Shown in pieces: positions 1 to 5,673 of a stretch of 9,304 nucleotides of DNA. The DNA is from Fusobacteriota bacterium. GTDB lineage: Bacteria; Fusobacteriota; Fusobacteriia; Bac17; JAEWOZ01. The translations under genes and the position numbers were made by a program. Numbering within the stretch: the first letter of the stretch is position 1; each line of letters begins with the position of its first letter. The stretch spans positions 1 through 9,304 of the forward strand of contig JAEWOZ010000121.1 in NCBI GenBank assembly GCA_023399505.1, read 5' to 3'. The notes under the pieces were generated by a model. It saw nothing but the letters and a program-made list of their open reading frames with translations. It made no database searches and was not told the origin of the DNA.

Positions 1-34
1 AGCTTAATATATACAGAGTATATGAGTTAATAAT

Positions 35-223
35 ATGGGAAAAAATTTAATTGAAGATTTAAAATTTTCTCTAATAATGAAAACTGATTTTGATATTTTA
101 TTAAAAAATTTAGATGTATTAATAAGAACTGATATTGATAAAAATTTATCAATTAAAGGCTATTACTACAAAAGAATTATATATCTCATCAAAAATTTAG
201 AAATCTTACCTAGAGCAGAGTGA
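35..223 (+). CDS. Short hypothetical ORF, possibly the 5' remnant of a decayed gene
   Basis: A 62-residue reading frame, rich in Leu, Ile, Lys and Asp and probably helical, with no signal peptide or recognisable motif. The ATG at 35 is preceded by only a weak GAG-type ribosome binding site, and an in-frame TAA lies just upstream, so it is not the visible end of a longer gene entering from the left. Coding-like sequence continues after its stop in other frames up to 347, which suggests it is the first piece of a broken gene rather than a complete small protein. I do not recognise the family. It is equally possible that it is not translated at all. Confidence 0.3.
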   Translation: MGKNLIEDLKFSLIMKTDFDILLKNLDVLIRTDIDKNLSIKGYYYKRIIYLIKNLEILPRAE

Positions 224-347
224 GGCTTTATAAATGTAATGGAAAAAAGATTTCTATTCCATAAATTTAGGATTAGTTGATTCAGGTTTAAGCATTAAAG
301 TTTTATGTAAAGAATTTGAATGGAATTTCTTGTCTAATAGATATTAA
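35..347 (+). pseudogene. Candidate frameshifted gene remnant
   Basis: After the stop of the 35-223 frame, plausible protein sequence continues in another frame. From 240 to 347 there is an open stretch of 35 codons without a start codon, reading WKKDFYSINLGLVDSGL and later KEFEWNFLSNRY before TAA. The intervening 210-240 bases read in a third frame as VRLYKCNGKK. Three coding-like pieces in three successive frames, none with a start except the first, are what an inactivated gene leaves behind. No family is recognised, so the intact form cannot be named. In A+T-rich DNA short open stretches also occur by chance, so confidence is limited. Confidence 0.3.
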
Positions 348-363
348 GGAAGTTGGAGAAAAA

Positions 364-591
364 ATGTTATTAATTATACTAATCTTTTTGAATAATTGTC
401 TAGGTTATGAATACACTTATAAATTAAAAGCTTCTAATAGAGCGGTTTATGAAGTAATTCTTAATGATGATCTAAAACAAAAAATATGTATTTCTAAAAC
501 AGAGGAGATTATTAATATAGTCAACAATAATAATAATGATTTGAAAATGTTTATAGAAGAGTTTATTAAAGAATTAAAAAATCAAAAATAA
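364..591 (+). CDS. Small hypothetical protein with an N-terminal signal-like segment
   Basis: I place the start at ATG 364, not at the in-frame TTG at 316, because GGAG (355-358) sits five bases before this ATG. The 76-residue product opens with a hydrophobic run, MLLIILIFLNNCLGYE, which resembles a signal peptide; the Cys is in a poor lipobox (LNNC). The rest is polar, with an NNNNN tract and a Lys/Glu-rich end. The stop at 589-591 follows an A-rich slippery sequence, and the next coding frame (open from 570, annotated from 627) is in the -1 frame relative to this one. It may therefore be the N-terminal part of one larger secreted protein interrupted by a frameshift. Function unknown. Confidence 0.45.
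   Translation: MLLIILIFLNNCLGYEYTYKLKASNRAVYEVILNDDLKQKICISKTEEIINIVNNNNNDLKMFIEEFIKELKNQK
576..582 (+). other. Possible -1 slippery site (A AAA AAT)
   Basis: In the frame of the 364-591 ORF the codons here are AAA AAT preceded by an A, matching the X XXY YYZ pattern for -1 slippage. A -1 shift enters the frame that runs without a stop into the 627-1217 protein, bypassing the TAA at 589-591. No strong downstream hairpin or upstream Shine-Dalgarno stimulator is evident, so a simple indel mutation or sequencing error in the A-run is an equally good explanation. Confidence 0.3.
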
Positions 592-626
592 TTAAAATTC
601 TTAATTTAGAAGATCTTAAAAATTTT

Positions 627-1217
627 ATGGAAAAAGGAATCAAAGATTTATCTATTCATTTGAAAGAGAAAGTTTTAAAAACTGAGAATAACTTTGAAGA
701 TTTAGAAGAAGAATTGAAAAATGTTGTAAATAACAATTACAAAAAGTTATTAGAGATAAATATAAAAATTAATGCTTCTCAATCTGAAGTTTTGATCAAA
801 AAAACAGTGCAACTAGTAAGAGAATTTTTAATTAAAGCTATAAGTTTAAAATATTTACCTTTTCAAGTTTACCTAGAGATAAGAAGATTTTTACCTGAAA
901 ATATTAATAAATCTTTTGTCTATGATTCCATAGTAAATAATGATTTAGACAAGTTAAGCAAAGAAATATATGATAAAGAAGAGATTGTTATAAAAGAAAC
1001 CCTAGATAGAGCAGTGATATTCATAAGTAAAGGTTATTTATGTTTATCTTTAAAAGTCGAATCTGGCTACTTTAAATTAGCTAAAGTAGAAGATACTATT
1101 GAAAATACTAAAAACATTTATTGTAGAAAAAAAGGTTTTGTAAGTTTTAAAATAAAAATAGAAAATGATAAAATATTATATGAAGGAGTTCCACTTTATT
1201 TAAGAAAAATCGATTAG
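627..1217 (+). CDS. Hypothetical protein, 196 residues, unknown function
   Basis: A Lys/Glu/Ile-rich protein that I do not recognise. Residues about 1-130 look helical and charged (KDLSIHLKEKVLK, EDLEEELKNVV), possibly with a short coiled coil. The C-terminal third looks beta-rich and contains two cysteines (GYLCLSL and NIYCRKKG). There is no signal peptide on this start. The ATG at 627 lacks a convincing ribosome binding site, and the frame stays open back to 570 with coding-like sequence (KILNLEDLKNF just before the Met). The true product may therefore begin upstream through the 364 ORF by frameshift, giving a protein of roughly 290 residues with a signal-like start. The gene ends about 60 bases before a strong bidirectional terminator. 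Confidence 0.6.
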   Translation: MEKGIKDLSIHLKEKVLKTENNFEDLEEELKNVVNNNYKKLLEINIKINASQSEVLIKKTVQLVREFLIKAISLKYLPFQVYLEIRRFLPENINKSFVYDSIVNNDLDKLSKEIYDKEEIVIKETLDRAVIFISKGYLCLSLKVESGYFKLAKVEDTIENTKNIYCRKKGFVSFKIKIENDKILYEGVPLYLRKID

Positions 1218-1278
1218 GCCATTTTCATATTAAAGTCTTTTTATATAAATAGTGTAAATTTAAATAACATTAAAAAAT

Positions 1279-1310
1279 AAAAAGAGCTTGTTTAAAACAA
1301 GCTCTTTTTT
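1279..1310. terminator. Bidirectional intrinsic terminator
   Basis: A perfect inverted repeat, AAAGAGCTTG (1281-1290) with CAAGCTCTTT (1298-1307), extends inward by two more A-T pairs and is flanked by T-run on the right and A-run on the left. It therefore has the hairpin-plus-U-tract form on both strands. It lies between the convergent genes ending at 1217 (plus) and 1309 (minus), and its right edge touches the stop codon of the minus-strand gene. Confidence 0.9.
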
Positions 1311-1821
1311 ATATTGTATATCTTAATCCTAAAGTATATAAAAATCTTGTATCGTTTAAAGAATGCTTCTTTTCAAAAAATTCTCCTGAAATTACAAAAT
1401 TTATTTTTGTTTCTAAAGAAAAATTTGTAGTTAAAGCATGTCTATAAAAAAGGTTAATTCCCCAAAGTATTAAAGACAAACCACCACCTAAGCTAAAATG
1501 ATTATTAGCATAGGCTAAGTTAGCATTTATTATAGGTATAAAAGAAAAGTTAGAAAATGATGCTTCAACTCCTGTATATAAATTTTTGTTCATTAATCCA
1601 TATTCAGCACTTCCACCTACCATGAAAGCTCCTGAACCTGAAATTAAAGGTATTCCATTAAAGTGGAATGTTAAATTAGTATACCCACCATTCTTTCCTA
1701 TTTTTGCACCTGAATAAATTTTTAAAGATAACCCTTCCCATTTTGTTACCTCTTCACTAAATATAATTTTATTAAAAAATAAAAAAATTAGCATTAAAAA
1801 AAATTTTTTAGATTTGATCAT
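1309..1821 (-). CDS. Secreted, probable outer-membrane beta-barrel protein
   Basis: A 170-residue protein with a clear Sec signal peptide: MIKSK, then the hydrophobic run FFLMLIFLFF, with cleavage likely near IIFS-EE. The mature part consists of alternating hydrophobic/polar stretches with many Gly, Asn, Tyr and Phe, such as YTNLTFHFNG, FSLGGGLSLILW and FLYTLGLRYTI, the pattern of a small eight-strand-type outer-membrane barrel. The closing strand ends in Tyr-Thr-Ile rather than the usual terminal Phe. The start is supported by GAAAGG a few bases before the ATG on the minus strand. It is monocistronic between a divergent intergenic region and the shared terminator. The specific role (porin, adhesin, lipid handling) cannot be read from the sequence. 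Confidence 0.75.
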   Translation of the reverse strand: MIKSKKFFLMLIFLFFNKIIFSEEVTKWEGLSLKIYSGAKIGKNGGYTNLTFHFNGIPLISGSGAFMVGGSAEYGLMNKNLYTGVEASFSNFSFIPIINANLAYANNHFSLGGGLSLILWGINLFYRHALTTNFSLETKINFVISGEFFEKKHSLNDTRFLYTLGLRYTI

Positions 1822-1844
1822 TGTTTTCCTTTCAAATTTTATAA

Positions 1845-1861
1845 ATGAGTTATTTACTCAT
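1845..1861. repeat. Inverted repeat in the leader of the minus-strand barrel gene
   Basis: ATGAGT-TATTT-ACTCAT is a perfect 6-bp inverted repeat with a five-base spacer, 24 bases upstream of the barrel gene start. It could be a dimeric repressor site or a small hairpin in the mRNA leader. It is short, so it may be chance. Confidence 0.35.
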
Positions 1862-2130
1862 AATTAATTTAGAAAGTTTTATAAAGAAGTCTAAAAAATT
1901 TTATAGTTTATTTAATAAAAGTTTAAAATAATTTAAATTTAATAACCCAAAGTAAGATTTAAAAGATTTCTCAGATAATAAAAATGGATTAGTATCTCTA
2001 TTTAAATTTAAAATTAATTAAAATGATTTAACTTTTACGAAAGAAGAAAGTTATAGAATTCCAATATAAAAATAAACAACAAATTTTAATAACATAATGC
2101 GATATTTAAATGACAAAATGCTTATAAAAC
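1862..2130. other. A+T-rich intergenic stretch, nothing assigned
   Basis: About 270 bases between the barrel gene leader and the promoter of the micropeptide/sensor block. I see only A+T-rich sequence and one copy of TAGAATTCCA (2054-2063) that recurs at 2204-2213. A 15-codon ATG frame near 2097 has no ribosome binding site. The promoter of the minus-strand gene must lie in the left part, but no convincing -35/-10 pair stands out. Confidence 0.5.
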
Positions 2131-2159
2131 TTTACAAAAAATAAATTATTAGATATTAT
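2131..2159 (+). promoter_or_regulatory. Promoter of the micropeptide/7TM sensor block
   Basis: TTTACA (2131-2136) and TATTAT (2154-2159) are separated by 17 bases; each differs from the sigma-70 consensus at one position. Transcription would start near 2166 and give a leader of about 117 bases ahead of the 23-codon ORF, containing both hairpins described below. A second TATAAT occurs at 2220-2225 but has a poor -35 region. Confidence 0.55.
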
Positions 2160-2173
2160 GTGAATATATAAAG

Positions 2174-2192
2174 GAGTGAATTTATTTTACTC
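2174..2192 (+). promoter_or_regulatory. Small hairpin at the 5' end of the leader
   Basis: GAGTGAA (2174-2180) and TTTACTC (2186-2192) can form a seven-pair stem with one G-U pair and a five-base loop. With a start site near 2166 it would be the first structure of the transcript. It also masks the orphan AAGGAG at 2171-2176. It is short and modest, and may simply stabilise the 5' end. Confidence 0.35.
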
Positions 2193-2197
2193 TAAAG

Positions 2198-2261
2198 GTT
2201 TGTTAGAATTCCAGTTATTTATAATAAGGTGTGAAATCATTAAATAAACTATCTAACAAAC
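2198..2261 (+). promoter_or_regulatory. Long nested hairpin upstream of the micropeptide ORF (leader RNA or operator)
   Basis: GTTTGTTAGA (2198-2207) is perfectly complementary to TCTAACAAAC (2252-2261). Inside it AGTTATTTA (2213-2221) pairs with TAAATAAACT (2241-2250) with a single bulged A at 2246. Together they give 19 pairs in two stacked stems, with an asymmetric internal loop (five bases against one) and a 19-base apical loop. The ribosome binding site of the 23-codon ORF begins about ten bases after the structure. This nesting favours a folded RNA leader. Alternatively the outer arms could be paired protein sites flanking the TATAAT at 2220-2225. Confidence 0.5.
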
Positions 2262-2282
2262 AATACTAGAAAGGGGTACAAA

Positions 2283-2354
2283 ATGTTAAGACTTTTTACA
2301 GCAATAGTTGCTGGGTTAAATCTATTAGACTCTGGTTCAGGTCTTACAAGATAA
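2283..2354 (+). CDS. 23-residue micropeptide, candidate signal peptide or pheromone
   Basis: The frame begins ATG TTA AGA and ends ACA AGA TAA. It encodes a peptide starting MLRLFTAIVAG, with a hydrophobic core up to about residue 15, and ending in the polar tail LDSGSGLTR. AAAGGGG ends six bases before the ATG, one of the best ribosome binding sites in the window, so translation is credible despite the length. The ORF sits between a structured leader and the gene for a seven-transmembrane receptor-type protein, 63 bases upstream and in the same direction, the position expected for a secreted ligand of that receptor. Alternatives are a leader peptide controlling downstream expression, a small membrane protein that binds the sensor, or a chance ORF. 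No precursor-processing or export gene is adjacent. Confidence 0.5.
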   Translation: MLRLFTAIVAGLNLLDSGSGLTR

Positions 2355-2373
2355 AAGGCTTAAAAAACCTTTT
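2353..2373 (+). terminator. Weak hairpin between the micropeptide and sensor genes
   Basis: AAAAGG (2353-2358) and CCTTTT (2368-2373) pair around an A-rich loop, starting within the micropeptide stop codon. There is no good U-run immediately after it, so it would be at most a leaky terminator or an mRNA processing or stabilising element. It could let the short upstream message accumulate above that of the sensor. Confidence 0.3.
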
Positions 2374-2417
2374 AAAATTATTTATATTATAAGTGCAATT
2401 ATACACGGAGGAAAAAT

Positions 2418-4769
2418 ATGTTAATGAAATTTATAACTTTTTTTATAATTTCATTTTTTTCGTTTTCAAATAAATTAGAAGTAATTCAATATGAAAAAAC
2501 AGAGAAAGAAATTTTAACAAGCACGTATTATACTAAGAAAAGCAAAAGTTTAAATCATGAAGAATTCATTATTAAATCTTTAAATTCTAATGAAAATGAT
2601 TTTCATTCTAACGATAGTAGTAAAATCTTAATGATGAGAGGTCATAATGATAATCATTATATAAGATTTACATTAAAAAATCTTTCTTCATCAGATGAAA
2701 TTCTAATAGCAGGTTGGTTTGAACCTACTCAACAAGTTAAAATATATTGGCTTGAGAACGGTATTTTAAAAAATAAAGACTTAGAAAAATTTTATAAACA
2801 AAATGAAAGAAACGACATTAAAATTAGCTTACACGATAGGTCAATTTTATTGACACATCCTAGAGGTGAAGCAAGAACTTACATTATAAAAGTTAATTTA
2901 ATAGGAAATTTCGGTAAAACAAATTTGTATCTTTCATCTTTAAATGCTCAAATAAAGAAAGCTGAATATTTTAAGAATTTCTATCTAGCAATTCAAGGTT
3001 TTGTTTTTGCAAGTATAATCTTAATTCTTTATTTTTATTTTATATATAAGAAAAAATACTATCTATACTTAGCTATAACTCTTTTATGTACATATAGAAT
3101 TACTTATTTTGTAACTGTAAGTAAATCTTTTCAGCCCTATTATACACTCTTAACTTTTTTTATAGGTTGGATTCAAATTATAATGTCATATGAATTTTGT
3201 GTGGATTTTTATAATATTGGCAAAAAGTATAAATATTTTAGATATTTTAATAGAATACTACAAATCTCTTATTTATTACTTTTGATTTTGCAATTCTTTA
3301 ATATAATAGATATGTCTATATTTTTAAAAATGAGATATTGGAATTCATTAATCATAACCTTCTTGATGTCAGGTTTTATAGCCTATCTTGTATTAAAAAA
3401 AGAAAGGTTCGCTTTTTGGTTTTTGATAGCTAGAATTCCTATGACAATGAGTTATGTAAATGCCCTTAGCGAAGACTATTTAAATTTTACTTTATACTCT
3501 TTTAGAGGAGATGTTGATATTATTATTTCAAATTTTACATGGCCCATATTATTTTTAGCTATACTTCTAATAAGAGCTAGAGAACAACAGGCTGAGATAG
3601 AAATAGCATCTAATTCAGAAGAGTTTATTACTTCTCTAAGAGGAGCAGCTAATATACAAGAAATATTAAATAAGTTAATTGTTAATATTAGAAAATATGT
3701 AGATTACGATAATGCAATTGTATACATTAAAGATAATACTACCTACCATTTACTTTCAGCTCCTTTATTCAAAATGAGTGATGAAGATATAGAAGAGATA
3801 ACAAAATTAATAAATAAGGTTCCTAGAGGAGATTATTTAATCTCTAGAGACATTGGTTCTGATCCTTTATTCAACAATTATATTAATAGTAGTTATTATA
3901 CCTCAGCTATGATAGCGCCTCTAAATGTAGCAGAAGAAAACATAGGAGCAATAATATTTTTAAGTTCTAAATATAATGCCTATAGTTCTACAGAATTAGG
4001 TTTTGTTAAAGACTTTGCTTACAGGGCAGCTATTATTACTGATCATCATAAGCAATTAAAAGTAATAAGTGAACAAAGAAGTAAAATTGCAGTTGAAGAA
4101 AGTGTAAGACTTTTCCAACAAATGGTAAGTAATGAGATTAAATCACCTATATATGCTGTGAAAAATTCTATTCATGCTTTAAGAGCAACGTATGAAAAGA
4201 AACATGGAACTTTAGATGGAGATTTAAAGGAATATGTTGAATGTATGGAAAATGCTGTAAGAGAAGCTGTAGATGAAGTAGAAGAAAGCTTAAGTGTGAT
4301 AAGTGAGAAGAGTCAAAAATTTGAAATTTCCTACTTATATGATGCTTTAGCCTATGCAAGAAGGATATGTCAATTTGAAGGTATCGATCTAATTGAGGAG
4401 AAAAATTTTGCTCCTAATTATGTAATAAAAGGACCTAAAAAAGCTATAAGAAATGCTTTAAGATTAGTTTTCAAAAATTCTTTAGATTCAGTACAAGATA
4501 TTGAAAAAGAAGGAAAAACTATAAAAATAGTTTATGAAGAAGACGGTGGAAAACTAAAAATTAGCTTATGGGATAATGGAAAAGGTATGAAAAAAGAAGA
4601 AGCGGATAAAATATTTGAAATATTCATTCCAGGAAGAGAAGGAAGAAAAGGCCAGAACTTAATGGTAGCAAAATCAGTAGTAGAAAGAGTAAATGGCCAT
4701 ATAGAACTTGAATCAGAAGAAGATAAATATACATTAGTCAATATGCATATGGATGTACTAGTAAAATAG
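2418..4769 (+). CDS. 7TMR-DISM sensor with GAF and degenerate histidine-kinase domains
   Basis: A 783-residue inner-membrane receptor; GGAGG six bases before ATG 2418 sets the start. Order: signal peptide (1-18); periplasmic 7TMR-DISM extracellular domain (about 45-180, with YIRFTLKNLSSSDE and VKIYWLENG); seven membrane helices (about 187-386); GAF-like domain (about 400-545); dimerisation helices (about 555-630); HATPase (about 670-780). ATP-site remnants are N687 (KNSLDS) and the DNGKG box at D719. The H-box reads FQQMVSNEIKSP, with Asn at 572 where the phospho-accepting His belongs. The G2 lid is reduced to KGQNLMVAK around G745, lacking the GxGxG spacing. The family normally senses extracytoplasmic ligands and phosphorylates a response regulator; this copy should be unable to autophosphorylate on His. 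I infer an ATP-gated scaffold or allosteric role, possibly coupled to the micropeptide upstream and the receiver-like protein downstream. Confidence 0.88.
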   Translation: MLMKFITFFIISFFSFSNKLEVIQYEKTEKEILTSTYYTKKSKSLNHEEFIIKSLNSNENDFHSNDSSKILMMRGHNDNHYIRFTLKNLSSSDEILIAGWFEPTQQVKIYWLENGILKNKDLEKFYKQNERNDIKISLHDRSILLTHPRGEARTYIIKVNLIGNFGKTNLYLSSLNAQIKKAEYFKNFYLAIQGFVFASIILILYFYFIYKKKYYLYLAITLLCTYRITYFVTVSKSFQPYYTLLTFFIGWIQIIMSYEFCVDFYNIGKKYKYFRYFNRILQISYLLLLILQFFNIIDMSIFLKMRYWNSLIITFLMSGFIAYLVLKKERFAFWFLIARIPMTMSYVNALSEDYLNFTLYSFRGDVDIIISNFTWPILFLAILLIRAREQQAEIEIASNSEEFITSLRGAANIQEILNKLIVNIRKYVDYDNAIVYIKDNTTYHLLSAPLFKMSDEDIEEITKLINKVPRGDYLISRDIGSDPLFNNYINSSYYTSAMIAPLNVAEENIGAIIFLSSKYNAYSSTELGFVKDFAYRAAIITDHHKQLKVISEQRSKIAVEESVRLFQQMVSNEIKSPIYAVKNSIHALRATYEKKHGTLDGDLKEYVECMENAVREAVDEVEESLSVISEKSQKFEISYLYDALAYARRICQFEGIDLIEEKNFAPNYVIKGPKKAIRNALRLVFKNSLDSVQDIEKEGKTIKIVYEEDGGKLKISLWDNGKGMKKEEADKIFEIFIPGREGRKGQNLMVAKSVVERVNGHIELESEEDKYTLVNMHMDVLVK

Positions 4770-4780
4770 TTTAGTGTAAA

Positions 4781-4809
4781 TTGATTAATGTTTTAGTTTA
4801 ATGTATAAT
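4781..4809 (+). promoter_or_regulatory. Promoter of the receiver-like/pth/mscS/thyX block
   Basis: TTGATT (4781-4786), a 17-base spacer and a perfect TATAAT (4804-4809) lie in the 89-base gap after the sensor gene, about 50 bases before ATG 4859. The genes downstream therefore need not depend on the sensor promoter. Confidence 0.65.
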
Positions 4810-4858
4810 CTTGTTTACATCTTCTTTTACTTTTAATGAAGTTTAGGCAGGAGAAAAA

Positions 4859-5635
4859 ATGAAAAAAGAGAAAAATATTAAGAATGAAATATCTCCTAAT
4901 GAACAAAGTATTCGTTCAAAGGCTTCTCTTGAAAAAAATAAACTTCATCCGCTAAAAAATGATAATCAAGAAAAAGATTTCAAAGATTTGAAAGAGGAAA
5001 TAACTTCTATCCTTTCACAAAATAATTTAAATTTTTCTAAAAAAGAGATAAATATCCTAGCCATAGACCCTCGTGAAAGTTACGTAGCTGACTTAGGATA
5101 TTTTATTAAAATGTTCATAGAAGAGATGAAAGATGAAGGAATTGATATAAAATCATATAAATTTAGGCGTCCCGAAGATCTCAAGATGGAAAGAAAACCA
5201 ATTCTCTATGATATCTTCATTTTAAATTTCAGAGTAGGTCCTACTGGTTTTACAGAAAATGAAATCAAGGCATTAAGAGAAAAGAAAATCTCTGCTGTAA
5301 ATAAACCTATATTTCTACTTTTTGTACCTACTGCAGAGATGAAATGGGAATTAAGGCATTATAGCCCTATTGGCGATATTATAGACATGTATCTTGAAAT
5401 AACATCTAGTTACTGCTATGGCGATACTTGTTTAAGAGAAGCACTTATTATGATTTTAAAAGAAAATAAAATTCTAAAAGCTAATTATTCAATTAAAGAA
5501 GAAAAAAGGACAAATTTATATGGTACTTATGAACAAGAAGCAGAGAGAATTGAAAAAGAGATAGTAGGCGGAAAAATTACAAGTGAAATGGAAGAGGATG
5601 GAGAACAAATTCCAGAAGAAGAATTTGTAACTTAA
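4859..5635 (+). CDS. Receiver-like (pseudoreceiver) protein
   Basis: A 258-residue cytoplasmic protein started by AGGAG five bases before ATG. Residues 1-60 are charged and probably disordered. Residues about 63-205 resemble a CheY-type receiver: EINILAIDPRESY as strand 1 with one acidic residue (D70), YDIFILNFRVG as strand 3, FLLFVPTAEM as strand 4 with the switch Thr (T158), and DMYLEIT as strand 5. The expected phospho-acceptor Asp is N123, and Glu or Ile stands where the conserved Lys is expected. If this fold assignment is right, it cannot be phosphorylated conventionally. The tail (about 220-258) is Glu-rich. There is no DNA-binding output domain. It follows the His-less 7TM sensor gene, so I infer a partner role. 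The assignment rests on pattern matching by eye; it could be another alpha/beta fold. Confidence 0.5.
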   Translation: MKKEKNIKNEISPNEQSIRSKASLEKNKLHPLKNDNQEKDFKDLKEEITSILSQNNLNFSKKEINILAIDPRESYVADLGYFIKMFIEEMKDEGIDIKSYKFRRPEDLKMERKPILYDIFILNFRVGPTGFTENEIKALREKKISAVNKPIFLLFVPTAEMKWELRHYSPIGDIIDMYLEITSSYCYGDTCLREALIMILKENKILKANYSIKEEKRTNLYGTYEQEAERIEKEIVGGKITSEMEEDGEQIPEEEFVT

Positions 5636-5673
5636 CATCCTTATTTTTTTATTTTTATAAATTTAGGTGAATT

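Noticed and set aside
316..363. TTG start extending the 364 ORF upstream
   Set aside because: No ribosome binding site before 316, while GGAG is correctly placed before ATG 364 and yields a signal-like N-terminus.
2097..2144. 15-codon ATG frame in the intergenic region
   Set aside because: No ribosome binding site and no context; it also overlaps the promoter-like pair at 2131.
2220..2225. TATAAT as the main promoter of the micropeptide
   Set aside because: No acceptable -35 at 16-18 bases; the pair at 2131-2159 matches consensus better. Kept only as an alternative.
2176..2247. GTG-started 23-codon frame ahead of the micropeptide, near AAGGAG
   Set aside because: The GTG overlaps the Shine-Dalgarno-like sequence itself, so the ribosome could not be placed correctly, and the stretch is better explained by the leader hairpins.
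4168..4741. Two minus-strand open frames (4168-4359 and 4532-4741)
   Set aside because: They lie opposite the kinase domain and have Ser/Leu/His-rich compositions typical of antisense shadows.
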